Notes under the pieces: generated by a model
What the model saw: the letters and a program-made list of their open reading frames with translations, nothing else
Databases searched by the model: none
What the model was told of the DNA's origin: nothing
Shown: positions 8,380 to 16,368 of the stretch, piece after piece
How the letters are laid out: each line of letters begins with the position of its first letter
Numbering within the stretch: the first letter of the stretch is position 1
NCBI RefSeq assembly: GCF_027947575.1
Contig: NZ_CP116256.1
Span: 7,068,001-7,132,000, forward strand
Source: Streptomyces rubrogriseus
GTDB lineage: Bacteria > Actinomycetota > Actinomycetes > Streptomycetales > Streptomycetaceae
DNA: 64,000 bases
Reading direction: 5' to 3'
Made by a program: the position numbers and the translations under genes

Positions 8380-9348
8380 ATGCGTGCACTTCTCGTGGTC
8401 AATCCGGCGGCAACCACCACGAGTGCGCGCACGCGCGACGTGCTGATCCACGCGCTCGCGAGCGAGATGAAGCTGGAGGCGGTCACCACCGGGTACCGCG
8501 GCCACGCGCGCGACCTCGGCCGGCAGGCGGCACAGAGCGACGACATCGACCTGGTCGTGGCCCTCGGCGGCGACGGCACGGTGAACGAGGTCGTCAACGG
8601 TCTGCTGCACGCGGGCCCCGACCCGGAGCACCTGCCCGGTCTCGCGGTGGTCCCGGGCGGTAGCACCAACGTCTTCGCCCGCGCCCTCGGCCTGCCCAAC
8701 CACGCGGTGGAGGCCACCGGAGCCCTGCTGGACGCCCTGCGCGAGGGCAGCGAGCGGACCGTCGGCCTGGGGCTGGCGTCGGGTACGCCCGGCTCGGAGG
8801 ACGAAGCGGTTCCGGCCCGCTGGTTCACCTTCAACGCCGGTCTGGGGTTCGACGCCGGGGTGGTCGGCCGGGTCGAGCAGCACCGCGAGCGCGGCAAGAA
8901 GTCCACGCACGCCCTCTACGTCCGCCAGGTGGTGCGTCAGCTCATCGGCGAGCCGCACCGCCGCAGCGGGACGATCACTCTGGAGCGGGCGGGCGAGGAC
9001 CCGGTCACCGATCTGGTCCTGTCCATAGTTTCGAACACCTGCCCCTGGACGTTCCTCGGGAACCGCCCGATCTACGCCTCTCCCGAGGCGTCGTTCGACA
9101 CCGCACTCGACGTGTTCGGCCTGAGCCGGCTGTCGACGGCCGCGGTTGCCCGGTATGGCACCCAGTTGCTCACTTCGTCCCCCGAGCGCGGGCCGCGGGG
9201 CCGCCACGCGGTCTCCCTGCACGATCTGACCGAGTTCACCTTGCATTCGAAGGTGCCCCTGCCCCTTCAGATGGACGGTGACCACCTGGGGTTGCGGACC
9301 AGCGTGACGTTCACAGGCGTACGCCGTGCACTGCGTGTGATTGTGTGA
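8380..9348 (+). CDS. Diacylglycerol kinase family lipid kinase
   Basis: A 322-residue protein with the DAGK catalytic signature: NPAA at residues 8-11, VVALGGDGTVNEVVNG (about 66-81) binding ATP, and VPGGSTNVFAR (about 97-107). It should phosphorylate a lipid such as diacylglycerol or a related acceptor at the membrane, as in DgkB/YegS homologues. ATG at 8380; the upstream region shows no good ribosome-binding site, so the transcript may be leaderless. The C-terminus (VTFTGVRRALRVIV) is a typical strand-rich end of the family. Confidence 0.88.
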   Translation: MRALLVVNPAATTTSARTRDVLIHALASEMKLEAVTTGYRGHARDLGRQAAQSDDIDLVVALGGDGTVNEVVNGLLHAGPDPEHLPGLAVVPGGSTNVFARALGLPNHAVEATGALLDALREGSERTVGLGLASGTPGSEDEAVPARWFTFNAGLGFDAGVVGRVEQHRERGKKSTHALYVRQVVRQLIGEPHRRSGTITLERAGEDPVTDLVLSIVSNTCPWTFLGNRPIYASPEASFDTALDVFGLSRLSTAAVARYGTQLLTSSPERGPRGRHAVSLHDLTEFTLHSKVPLPLQMDGDHLGLRTSVTFTGVRRALRVIV

Positions 9349-9668
9349 GCAGAAGGGGCGAAAGTCCTTTCACTCGAACGTTTAGACCAGGATCCACCCC
9401 ATGGAAGTACGGCTGTGACCTAGTCGACACCGAAGAATCAAAAAAAACTTTCCGGAAGGGGTTGTATCCGCCGCCGAGGTTTGCGAGTCTCTTCTTGGCG
9501 ATCGGGACAGCCCGCAGGACCGGCATCCACAGATCACCGGAACCCCTCTTCAAACCACAGGACCACGCCAGGGAACCTGGCGGTAGGCCCTTCCCTTGTT
9601 GAGGGATTCGTGAAAGCGTTCACATTCACAAGCATCCCAGCATGTAATACCAAGGAGAGGTAGCAGCC
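9349..9668 (+). promoter_or_regulatory. wblE leader region with an inverted repeat
   Basis: 320 bp without a gene, markedly more A+T-rich than the rest (an A8 tract near 9439). A perfect inverted repeat GTGAA-AGCG-TTCAC lies at 9610-9623, about 46 bp before the wblE start, followed by a direct repeat of TTCAC. The ribosome-binding site is AAGGAGAGG at 9652-9660. The length and base composition suggest a long regulated 5' UTR. Confidence 0.5.
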
Positions 9669-9926
9669 ATGGACTGGCGTCACCGCGCCGTTTGCCGCGA
9701 GGAAGACCCCGAGCTCTTCTTCCCCATCGGCAACACCGGTCCCGCGCTGCTGCAGATCGAGGAAGCCAAGGCCGTCTGCCGTCGCTGCCCCGTCATGGAG
9801 CAGTGCCTGCAGTGGGCGCTCGAGTCCGGCCAGGACTCCGGCGTCTGGGGTGGTCTCAGCGAGGACGAGCGCCGCGCAATGAAGCGCCGTGCCGCCCGCA
9901 ACCGGGCTCGTCAGGCCTCCGCCTGA
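9669..9926 (+). CDS. wblE: WhiB-like iron-sulfur protein WblE
   Basis: An 85-residue Wbl protein. The four cluster ligands are C9, C37, C40 and C46 (CRRC and CLQW context), and the GVWGG beta-turn is at 58-62, followed by a basic tail (RRAMKRRAARNRARQ). Wbl proteins hold a [4Fe-4S] cluster and act as transcription partners of the principal sigma factor. This is the WhiB1-type subfamily. A strong RBS (AAGGAGAGG) lies 8 nt before the ATG. A terminator hairpin follows. The neighbour on the opposite strand is a PdtaS-like kinase, the same pairing as whiB1 with pdtaS in mycobacteria. Confidence 0.95.
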   Translation: MDWRHRAVCREEDPELFFPIGNTGPALLQIEEAKAVCRRCPVMEQCLQWALESGQDSGVWGGLSEDERRAMKRRAARNRARQASA

Positions 9927-10048
9927 CAACCCACCCCTACTGACAGCCTCAGCTTGGCGGCGCGTACAGCGAGTACGCATCCCCCGCTCCCGAGCCGCAG
10001 CGCGCAGTACCCCCGATGCGCATCGGACGATGTATCGCACGAGCACTG

Positions 10049-10079
10049 GCCTCGGACCTTCACCGGTCCGGGGCTTTTT
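10049..10079 (+). terminator. Intrinsic terminator of wblE
   Basis: A 10-bp G+C-rich stem (10049-10058 with 10065-10074), a 6-nt loop TTCACC and a TTTTT run directly after. It is one of the few terminators here with a T-tract, and it ends 25 bp before the stop of the convergent kinase gene. Confidence 0.85.
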
Positions 10080-10103
10080 GCTGTGCCCACCGCCCGACGG
10101 CCG

Positions 10104-11570
10104 CTACTTCTCGGCGGGCACCGGGATGTCGAGGATCACGCGGCAGCCGCGCTCCGCCGCCTGGACCATGTCGAAGGCGCCGCCCAGCTCGCCCTCGACC
10201 AGGGTGCGGACGATCTGCAGGCCGAGGTTGCCGGAGCGGTGCGGGTCGAAGTCCTCGGGCAGGCCGACCCCGTCGTCCTGGACGGTGACCAGCAGCCGGG
10301 CCTCCTTGGTGGTGCCGCCGCGGACCGCCGAGACCTCGACCGTGCCGGTGTCGCCGTCCCGGAAGCCGTGCTCCAGGGCGTTCTGCAGCACCTCGGTCAG
10401 CACCATGGAGAGCGGGGTGGCGACCTCGGCGTCGAGGATGCCGAAGCGTCCGGTGCGCCGGCCGGTGACCTTGCCCGGCGAGATCTCGGCCACCATCGCC
10501 AGTACGCGGTCGGCGATCTCGTCGAACTCCACGCGCTCGTCCAGGTTCTGGGAGAGCGTCTCGTGCACGATCGCGATCGAGCCGACCCGGCGCACGGCCT
10601 CTTCCAGCGCCTCGCGGCCCCGGTCGGACTCGATGCGCCGGGCCTGCAGGCGCAGCAGGGCCGCCACCGTCTGGAGGTTGTTCTTCACCCGGTGGTGGAT
10701 CTCCCGGATGGTGGCGTCCTTGGTGATCAATTCGCGTTCCCGGCGGCGCAGTTCCGTCACGTCGCGCAGGAGGACCAGCGAACCGATGCGGGTGCCCTTG
10801 GGTTTGAGCGGGATGGCGCGGAACTGGATCACCCCGTCGTGCGCCTCGATCTCGAACTCGCGCGGCGCCCAGCCGCTGGCCACCTTGGCGAGCGCCTCGT
10901 CCACCGGTCCGCGGGAAGGGGCGAGTTCCGCGGTGGTGCGGCCGAGGTGATGCCCCACCAGGTCGGCGGCCAGACCCATGCGGTGGTAGGCGGACAGCGC
11001 GTTCGGGGAGGCGTACTGGACGATGCCGTCGCCGTCCACCCGGATCAGGCCGTCGCCGACGCGGGGCGAGGCGTCCATGTCGACCTGCTGGTTCTCGAAC
11101 GGGAAGGCGCCGGCCGCGATCATCTGGGCGAGGTCGGAGGCGCTCTGCAGGTAGGTGAGCTCCAGCCGGCTCGGCGTACGCACCGTGAGCAGGTTGGTGT
11201 TGCGGGCGATGACCCCGAGGACGCGGCCCTGGCGGCGTACGGGGATGGACTCGACGCGGACCGGGACCTCCTCGCGCCACTCGGGGTCGCCCTCGCGCAC
11301 GATGCGGCCCTCGTCCAGAGCGGCGTCCAGCATGGGGCGCCGGCCGCGCGGGACGAGGTGGCCGACCATGTCGTCCTGGTACGAGGTGGGTCCGGTGTTG
11401 GGCCGCATCTGGGCGACGGAGACGTAGCGCGTGCCGTCGCGGGTGGGGACCCAGAGGACCAGGTCGGCGAAGGAGAGGTCGGAGAGGAGCTGCCACTCCG
11501 AGACCAGCAGATGGAGCCACTCGAGGTCGGAGTCGTCGAGCGCGGTGTGCTGGCGTACGAGTTCGTTCAT
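10104..11570 (-). CDS. Cytosolic sensor histidine kinase, PdtaS-like (GAF-PAS-HisKA_2)
   Basis: 488 residues from the ATG at 11570 (MNELVRQ). An N-terminal GAF-like sensor region (about 1-150) is followed by a PAS region (about 160-275), then the HisKA_2 phosphoacceptor box HHRVKNNLQTVAALLRLQ (about 295-312) and an HATPase domain with NALEHG, DDGVGLP and GNLGLQIV. There are no membrane segments. This architecture and the adjacency to a whiB1-type gene match mycobacterial PdtaS, which phosphorylates the ANTAR RNA-binding regulator PdtaR. The partner regulator is not in the window. A 25-residue longer reading frame upstream is possible. Confidence 0.88.
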   Translation of the reverse strand: MNELVRQHTALDDSDLEWLHLLVSEWQLLSDLSFADLVLWVPTRDGTRYVSVAQMRPNTGPTSYQDDMVGHLVPRGRRPMLDAALDEGRIVREGDPEWREEVPVRVESIPVRRQGRVLGVIARNTNLLTVRTPSRLELTYLQSASDLAQMIAAGAFPFENQQVDMDASPRVGDGLIRVDGDGIVQYASPNALSAYHRMGLAADLVGHHLGRTTAELAPSRGPVDEALAKVASGWAPREFEIEAHDGVIQFRAIPLKPKGTRIGSLVLLRDVTELRRRERELITKDATIREIHHRVKNNLQTVAALLRLQARRIESDRGREALEEAVRRVGSIAIVHETLSQNLDERVEFDEIADRVLAMVAEISPGKVTGRRTGRFGILDAEVATPLSMVLTEVLQNALEHGFRDGDTGTVEVSAVRGGTTKEARLLVTVQDDGVGLPEDFDPHRSGNLGLQIVRTLVEGELGGAFDMVQAAERGCRVILDIPVPAEK

Positions 11571-12006
11571 GGAGGGCACGGGGCCGAGCGTACCTGGCGG
11601 TACGGACAGCGTTCGAAACCAGCCGCTCTCCACGGCGCCCCAGCCTCCGAAGCGGCCGGCGAGCCCCCCGGAAGCACCCGCGGGCCGCGGCGCCTGAGAG
11701 GGACCCTCAGCCCTCTCGGCACCGCAGCCCGGAGCAACATCGGCCGTGGGGTGTGCGGTCCCGGTCGGCCGAAGGATGAGGAGCCGGAGCAGTCAGGGCA
11801 GAGAGCGCCGGTTCCTCGGTCCGTCCTCCTGTGCGGGGAGGACGGAAGCCTGACGATCACCTTGCGTGAGCGACACGGTCAGTTCCTCAGCAACCATTGT
11901 GGACTAGACCACTAACCGTGTCCATGCGGTGGACGTTGTTTGTTGTTGGTACTTGTGCCGACCGCACCGCCGTCCGGGCAGCCGCCAGAAGCCTAACCCC
12001 GTTGGC
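11571..12006. other. Intergenic region with a DasR-like operator
   Basis: 436 bp between the kinase start and the stop of the TetR gene, both on the minus strand. I see no gene in it. It holds the dre-like palindrome described separately at 11899-11912. It is also the likely promoter region of the kinase. Confidence 0.6.
11899..11912. promoter_or_regulatory. Candidate DasR-binding site (dre)
   Basis: GTGGACTAGACCAC differs at one position from the dre core GTGGTCTAGACCAC and is closely similar to the site upstream of dasR in this window. It is 330 bp upstream of the PdtaS-like kinase start. No gene starts downstream of it on the plus strand. Confidence 0.6.
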
Positions 12007-12660
12007 TCAACCTCGGGGCCAGACCGCCAGGGCAATTTCCGCGAGCGCCTCCAGCTCCGCCCGGCTCGCACCGTCGCGCGCCTGCTGGGACATGCCCTGG
12101 ATCATCGCGCCGGTGTACCGGGCGAGCGCGGCGGCGTCGGTGTCCGGCGGCAGCACTCCCCCGTCCACGTCGGCACCGATCCGGCTCTCGATGGCGGCGA
12201 TGTTCGCGTTGCGCCGCTCCCGAAGGGACTCCTCCACCTCGGCGGTCGAGCAGTTGGCGGCCGCGTGGATGACGAGGCAGCCGTGCGGCCGGCCCGGGGC
12301 CGTGTACTCGGCGGCGGCCTCGCGCAGCATCCTCTCTATGCCCGCACGCGCGGTCGGCTCCTCGGCGAGGGCGCGCTCGCCGAACGAGCCGTACCGCACC
12401 CCGTACTCCTGGACGACCTCCTCGAAGAGCGACCGCTTGTCGCCGAAGGCGGCGTAGAGGCTCGGGGCCCCGATGTCCATGACCCGCGTCAGGTCGGAGA
12501 CGGACGTGGCCTCGTACCCGTGCTCCCAGAAGGCCAGCAGCGCCGCCTCCAGCGCCGTGGCCCGGTCGAAGGAGCGCGGACGGCCGCGGGTCCTGGCCGT
12601 GCCGCTCCGAGCAGGCGCTCCGGACCGTTCACTCTTCTCACCGCTCACCATGGAGTGCAT
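12007..12660 (-). CDS. TetR-family transcriptional regulator
   Basis: A 217-residue protein with an N-terminal basic tail and the TetR helix-turn-helix (residues ~30-75: ALEAALLAFWEHGYEATSVSDL, then IGAPSLYAAFGDK). The C-terminal ligand-binding half has PHGCLVIHAA, typical of the AcrR/TetR_C_16-like group. It is divergent from an SDR gene with an 84-bp spacer holding two copies of a 13-bp repeat, so it probably represses that gene and itself. The ATG at 12660 lies only 5 bp from one repeat; ATG at 12651 is an alternative. Confidence 0.88.
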   Translation of the reverse strand: MHSMVSGEKSERSGAPARSGTARTRGRPRSFDRATALEAALLAFWEHGYEATSVSDLTRVMDIGAPSLYAAFGDKRSLFEEVVQEYGVRYGSFGERALAEEPTARAGIERMLREAAAEYTAPGRPHGCLVIHAAANCSTAEVEESLRERRNANIAAIESRIGADVDGGVLPPDTDAAALARYTGAMIQGMSQQARDGASRAELEALAEIALAVWPRG

Positions 12661-12664
12661 TTTA

Positions 12665-12724
12665 TAGCGACCACTAGAAAAAGTCGCCGGGTCGCTGTAC
12701 GGTCATTTCTGTAGCGACCACTAG
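12665..12724. repeat. Paired 13-bp direct repeats, probable TetR operator
   Basis: TAGCGACCACTAG occurs at 12665-12677 and again at 12712-12724, 47 bp apart, in the spacer between the divergent TetR and SDR genes. The second copy runs into CACTAGTG, a palindrome. A repeated element confined to this spacer is the expected operator of the TetR protein. Confidence 0.75.
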
Positions 12725-12744
12725 TGAAATAAGGGGGCGCCGGG

Positions 12745-13497
12745 ATGGGCGTGCTTGCGGGCAGGACGGCACTCGTCACGGGGGCGAGCAGGGGCATCGG
12801 GCGGGGCATCGCGGAGCGGCTGGGCCGCGACGGCGCTCGGGTCGCGGTGCACTACGGGAGGAACGAGGCAGCGGCGAAGGAGACGGTCGCCGCGATCGAG
12901 GCCGGGGGCGGCTCGGCGTTCACGATCAGGGCCGACCTGAGCGCTCCGGGTGCCGCCGAGGAGTTGTGGGAGCAGTTCGACAGACACGCCGACGGGCTGG
13001 ACGTGCTGGTGAACAACGCGGGGATCGGCAGCACCCGCGCCATCGGGGAGATAGGGGAGGCGGAGTACGACGCGGTCTTCACGGTCAACGTGAAGGCACC
13101 GTTCTTCATCCTCAAGCACGGCATGGGGCGGCTGCGCGACGGCGGCCGGGTCGTCAACATCTCGTCGGGCCTGGCCCGCACGGCGGTGATGCCGGACAAC
13201 ATGGCGTACGCGATGACGAAGGGCGCGCTGGACGTGTTCTCCCGCGACCTCTCCAAGGTGCTCGGCACCCGGGGCATCACGGTGAACTCGGTGGCGCCCG
13301 GCATCATCGACACGGACAACACGGCCGGGATGCTGCACGGGAGCGAGGGCGGCTGGGAGCGGGCCGCGGCGCTCTCCGCGCTGGGCGGGGTGGGGACGAC
13401 GGCCGAGGTGGCCGACGTGGTCGCGTTCCTCGCCTCGCACGGGGGCCGGTGGGTCACGGGCAGTTGGGTGGACGCCACGGGAGGTTCACTGACCTGA
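12745..13497 (+). CDS. Short-chain dehydrogenase/reductase
   Basis: A 250-residue classical SDR: the cofactor motif TGASRGIG (11-18), NNAG (about 90-93), the active-site Ser and the YxxxK motif (YAMTK, about 155-159), and the C-terminal GSWVDATGG. The Arg after the glycine motif suggests preference for NADP(H). Substrate unknown. It is divergent from the TetR gene at 12007-12660 and probably under its control. Confidence 0.9.
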   Translation: MGVLAGRTALVTGASRGIGRGIAERLGRDGARVAVHYGRNEAAAKETVAAIEAGGGSAFTIRADLSAPGAAEELWEQFDRHADGLDVLVNNAGIGSTRAIGEIGEAEYDAVFTVNVKAPFFILKHGMGRLRDGGRVVNISSGLARTAVMPDNMAYAMTKGALDVFSRDLSKVLGTRGITVNSVAPGIIDTDNTAGMLHGSEGGWERAAALSALGGVGTTAEVADVVAFLASHGGRWVTGSWVDATGGSLT

Positions 13498-13564
13498 CAC
13501 CACCGCCGGCACAGCACCACTCGCCTGACCGTTTCAGCGCGACCGCGCGGCTCCGCTCTGTTAG

Positions 13565-13580
13565 ATTGGTCTAAACCACA
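13565..13580. promoter_or_regulatory. DasR operator (dre) of nagB
   Basis: ATTGGTCTAAACCACA, a near-palindrome matching the dre consensus ACTGGTCTAGACCACT with few changes. It is 52 bp before the nagB GTG, in the position of the promoter, as reported for nagB in S. coelicolor. Confidence 0.85.
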
Positions 13581-13631
13581 TAGCCAGTCCCGGGCCCCGG
13601 GTGAGTCCTCTCTTCGAAACGGCAGGCCAGC

Positions 13632-14417
13632 GTGGAAGTTGTCATCGTTCCCGATGCCAAGGCGGGCGGCGAACTCATAGCCGAAGCCATGGCGCAGCTG
13701 CTCCGGCGCAAGCCCGACGCCCTGCTCGGGGTGGCCACCGGCTCGACGCCGCTGCCCGTGTACGAGGCGCTGGCGGCCAAGGTGCGCTCGGGTGCCGTGG
13801 ACACCGCGCGGGCACGGATCGCCCAGCTCGACGAATACGTGGGGCTGCCCGCGGACCACCCCGAGTCGTACCGCTCGGTGCTGCGGCGCGAGGTGCTCGA
13901 ACCGCTGGGCATCGACATGGACGCGTTCATGGGCCCCGACGGGACGGCCGCGGACGTGCAGGCCGCGTGCGAGGCCTATGACACGGCGCTGGGCGGGAGC
14001 GGCGGGGTCGACCTGCAGCTGCTGGGCATCGGCACGGACGGGCACATCGGCTTCAACGAGCCGTGCTCCTCGCTCGCCTCGCGGACGCGGATCAAGACCC
14101 TGACCGAGCAGACCCGGGTCGACAACGCGCGCTTCTTCGACGGCGACATCGAGCAGGTGCCGCACCACGTGATCACCCAGGGCATCGGCACCATCCTGGA
14201 GGCGCGGCACGTGGTGCTGCTCGCCACCGGTGAGGGCAAGGCCGACGCGGTCGCCGCGAGCGTCGAGGGTCCGGTCGCGGCCGTGTGCCCGGCCTCCGCG
14301 CTGCAACTGCACCCGCACGCCACGGTCGTCGTCGACGAGGCCGCCGCGTCCAAGCTGAAGCTCGCCGACTACTTCCGGCACACCTACGCCCACAAGCCGG
14401 ACTGGCAGGGCATCTGA
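13632..14417 (+). CDS. nagB: Glucosamine-6-phosphate deaminase
   Basis: A 261-residue NagB: ATGSTP (35-40) binds the sugar phosphate, LDEY (67-70) carries the catalytic Asp, and GIGTDGHIGFNEP (132-144) carries Asp/His/Glu of the active site. It converts glucosamine-6-phosphate to fructose-6-phosphate plus ammonia, the last step of N-acetylglucosamine use before glycolysis. Its substrate, GlcN-6-P, is the known allosteric signal releasing DasR from DNA, and a dre site lies before this gene. GTG start at 13632. Two hairpins follow. Confidence 0.95.
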   Translation: MEVVIVPDAKAGGELIAEAMAQLLRRKPDALLGVATGSTPLPVYEALAAKVRSGAVDTARARIAQLDEYVGLPADHPESYRSVLRREVLEPLGIDMDAFMGPDGTAADVQAACEAYDTALGGSGGVDLQLLGIGTDGHIGFNEPCSSLASRTRIKTLTEQTRVDNARFFDGDIEQVPHHVITQGIGTILEARHVVLLATGEGKADAVAASVEGPVAAVCPASALQLHPHATVVVDEAAASKLKLADYFRHTYAHKPDWQGI

Positions 14418-14460
14418 CCTGTCCCGCCCCCGGTCTGCGGGGCGGACCGACACGCGCGCG

Positions 14461-14498
14461 GAAGGCGCCGGATCCCGTCACAGGGCCCCGGCGCCTTC
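14461..14498. terminator. Terminator hairpin after nagB
   Basis: GAAGGCGCCGG (14461-14471) pairs perfectly with CCGGCGCCTTC (14488-14498). An 11-bp stem 44 bp past the nagB stop; no T-run, as usual in Streptomyces. Confidence 0.7.
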
Positions 14499-14567
14499 GT
14501 CGTACCCGCACCACCACCGGCACGGCGCCCACGCCCCAGCCGCACCGTCCCGGGGCCGCGGGCCCGA

Positions 14568-14719
14568 CCGCCGTGCCCGTACTCCCGTCGGCGCCGGGGG
14601 GCACCAGCCGCCGTACCCGTACTCCCGTCGGCGCCGGGTCGCGGCACCAGCCGCCGTGTCCGCACTCCCGTCGACGCCGGGGGCACCGACCGCCGTACCC
14701 GTACTCCCGTCGGCGCCGG
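14568..14719. repeat. Four-copy tandem repeat, ~40-bp period
   Basis: A 30-bp unit beginning CCGCCGT and ending GTCGGCGCCGG recurs at 14568, 14608, 14651 and 14690 (spacings 40, 43, 39). Copies 2 and 4 are identical over the unit; copies 1 and 3 differ at one and a few positions. Spacers contain CACC(A/G). Confidence 0.8.
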
Positions 14720-14813
14720 CGCTCGCCCCGCGCCCGCCTGGCGACGGCCCGCCCCGCCCTCCGTCCGGGCCCGCGTGTCCGCCCTTCGCCGGAGCCCCGC
14801 GCGGCCACCCACG

Positions 14814-14852
14814 CTGAAGGCGCCGGCCCCGTCCGGGGACCGGCGCCTTCAG
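14814..14852. terminator. Bidirectional terminator hairpin after nagZ-like gene
   Basis: CTGAAGGCGCCGG (14814-14826) pairs with CCGGCGCCTTCAG (14840-14852), a 13-bp perfect stem. It lies 17 bp beyond the stop of the minus-strand hexosaminidase gene and shares its core stem with the nagB terminator. Confidence 0.75.
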
Positions 14853-14869
14853 TGGGCGACGGGTGGTCG

Positions 14870-16360
14870 TCAGACGCCCGCGATGGCCTCCGCCGCCGCT
14901 CGGCCGCAGACGCGGGCCGCGCCGTGGGTGGCCAGGTGGAGGGCACCGCGGGGCTCCGCACGCGGGACGCCCATCTCGACGACGACCGTGTCAGGGCGGG
15001 CCGCCAGCAGGACGTCGAGGGCCGCCGCCATCCAGGGGTGGCGGTGCTCGTCGCGGACGACGGCGACGATGCGCCGGGAGCCCGCCGCGGCCAGCGCCTC
15101 GGACCCCGCGTCGGCGCCGTTGAAGCTGCCGGTCTCCGTGCCCGGGAGCAGACGGCCCAGTTCGGCCGCCACGCCCCACGGGGTCTCGTCGCCGACCGCG
15201 ATGTTCGCCACCGGGGTGAGCGCGGCGACGTACGGCGCCTCGGTGAGCGGCGCGGGCTCCCCCGCGACGGTGACGCGTAGCGCACGGCGGGCCGCACGCA
15301 GGCCGACGTCGCCGTCGGCGGTGTCCGAAGCCCCGTCGGCGGGACGGTTCTCCGCCGCCCACCGGGACAGGGACCGGACGCGTTCGGCCGCGTCGGCCAG
15401 GCGCTCCTCGGGCAGTTCGCCCGCGCGGACCGCCTCGACCAACGCGTCGCTCAGCCGCCGTACGGTGCCCTCGTCGTGCAGGCCGCCGCCCACGCAGATC
15501 GCGTCGGCACCGGCGGCGATGGCCATGACGGTGCCGCGTTCGATGCCGTAGGTCCCGGCGATGGCCTGCATCTCGATGCCGTCGGTGACGATGAGCCCGT
15601 CGTAGCCCAGCTCGCCGCGGAGCAGGTCGGTCAGGATGCGCCGGGACAACGTTGCCGGAAGCTCCGGGTCCAGGGCCGGGACCAGGATGTGGGCGCTCAT
15701 CACCGCGCGGCTGCCCGCGGCGATGGCGGCCCGGAACGGGACCAGATCGCGTTCGGCCAGCACGTCGGCGCCCACGTCGATGCGCGGCATGGCGTGGTGG
15801 GAGTCGATGCCCGTGTCGCCGTGGCCCGGGAAGTGCTTGGCGGAGGTGGCCACGCCCGAGGACTGCATCCCGGTGATGTAGGCGGCGGTGTGCCGGGCGA
15901 CCAGGTCGGTGTCGGAGCCGAAGGCACGCACCCCGATCACCGGGTTGTCCGGGTTGGAGTTCACGTCGGCGGAGGGCGCCCAGTTGAAGTTGACGCCCGC
16001 GGCGGCGAGCCGGCGGCCCAGTTCCGCGGCCACCGCCCGGGTGAGCCCGACGTCGTCCACCGCCCCGAGGGCGTGGTTGCCCGGGAAGGAGGAGCCGGTG
16101 CGCACCTCGAGCCGGGTGACGTCGCCGCCCTCCTCGTCGATCGCGACCAGCAGGTCCTCGCGCTCGGCGCGCAGCTGTGCGGTCAGGGCGGCCACCTGCT
16201 CGGGCGAGGTGACGTTGCGCCCGAACAGGGCGACGGACGCCAGCCCTTCGCCGATGCGGCGCAGCAGCCAGTCGGGGGCGGTGGTGCCGGCGAAGCCGGG
16301 CTGGAGGACGGCGAGCGCGTCGCGCGTGAGGGTGTCGGTGGCCCTGGCGAGGGTCGTCAT
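14870..16360 (-). CDS. Beta-N-acetylhexosaminidase, GH3 (NagZ-like)
   Basis: A 496-residue GH3 protein. It carries AIDEEGGDVTRL near residue 86, the NagZ signature KHFPGHGDTGIDSHHAMP (about 173-190) with the acid/base His, and LIVTDGIEMQAI (about 254-265) with the nucleophile Asp. A C-terminal ~150-residue Rossmann-like GH3_C region follows. No signal peptide is visible, so it probably cleaves imported chito-oligosaccharides (and possibly muropeptides) in the cytoplasm to GlcNAc. It is last in the dasABC gene row, 8 bp after dasC, which fits that role. Confidence 0.9.
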   Translation of the reverse strand: MTTLARATDTLTRDALAVLQPGFAGTTAPDWLLRRIGEGLASVALFGRNVTSPEQVAALTAQLRAEREDLLVAIDEEGGDVTRLEVRTGSSFPGNHALGAVDDVGLTRAVAAELGRRLAAAGVNFNWAPSADVNSNPDNPVIGVRAFGSDTDLVARHTAAYITGMQSSGVATSAKHFPGHGDTGIDSHHAMPRIDVGADVLAERDLVPFRAAIAAGSRAVMSAHILVPALDPELPATLSRRILTDLLRGELGYDGLIVTDGIEMQAIAGTYGIERGTVMAIAAGADAICVGGGLHDEGTVRRLSDALVEAVRAGELPEERLADAAERVRSLSRWAAENRPADGASDTADGDVGLRAARRALRVTVAGEPAPLTEAPYVAALTPVANIAVGDETPWGVAAELGRLLPGTETGSFNGADAGSEALAAAGSRRIVAVVRDEHRHPWMAAALDVLLAARPDTVVVEMGVPRAEPRGALHLATHGAARVCGRAAAEAIAGV

Positions 16361-16368
16361 CGGTGGTG

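Larger units (their letters stand above)
14418..14869. other. Intergenic region between convergent nagB and nagZ-like genes
   Basis: 452 bp without a convincing gene. It holds two terminator hairpins, one at each end, that share the stem sequence GAAGGCGCCGG, and a four-copy tandem repeat between them. Open frames here are low-complexity Arg/Gly-rich by-products of the repeat. Confidence 0.7.

Noticed and set aside
9383..9390. TAGACCAG in the wblE leader as a further DasR site
   Set aside because: Only one half matches dre; the left arm (ACGTT) has no TGG, so the palindrome is lost.
14384..14812. Minus-strand open frame rich in Gly/Arg between nagB and the hexosaminidase gene
   Set aside because: Its repeats come from the tandem DNA repeat; it crosses two terminators and has no RBS or recognisable fold.
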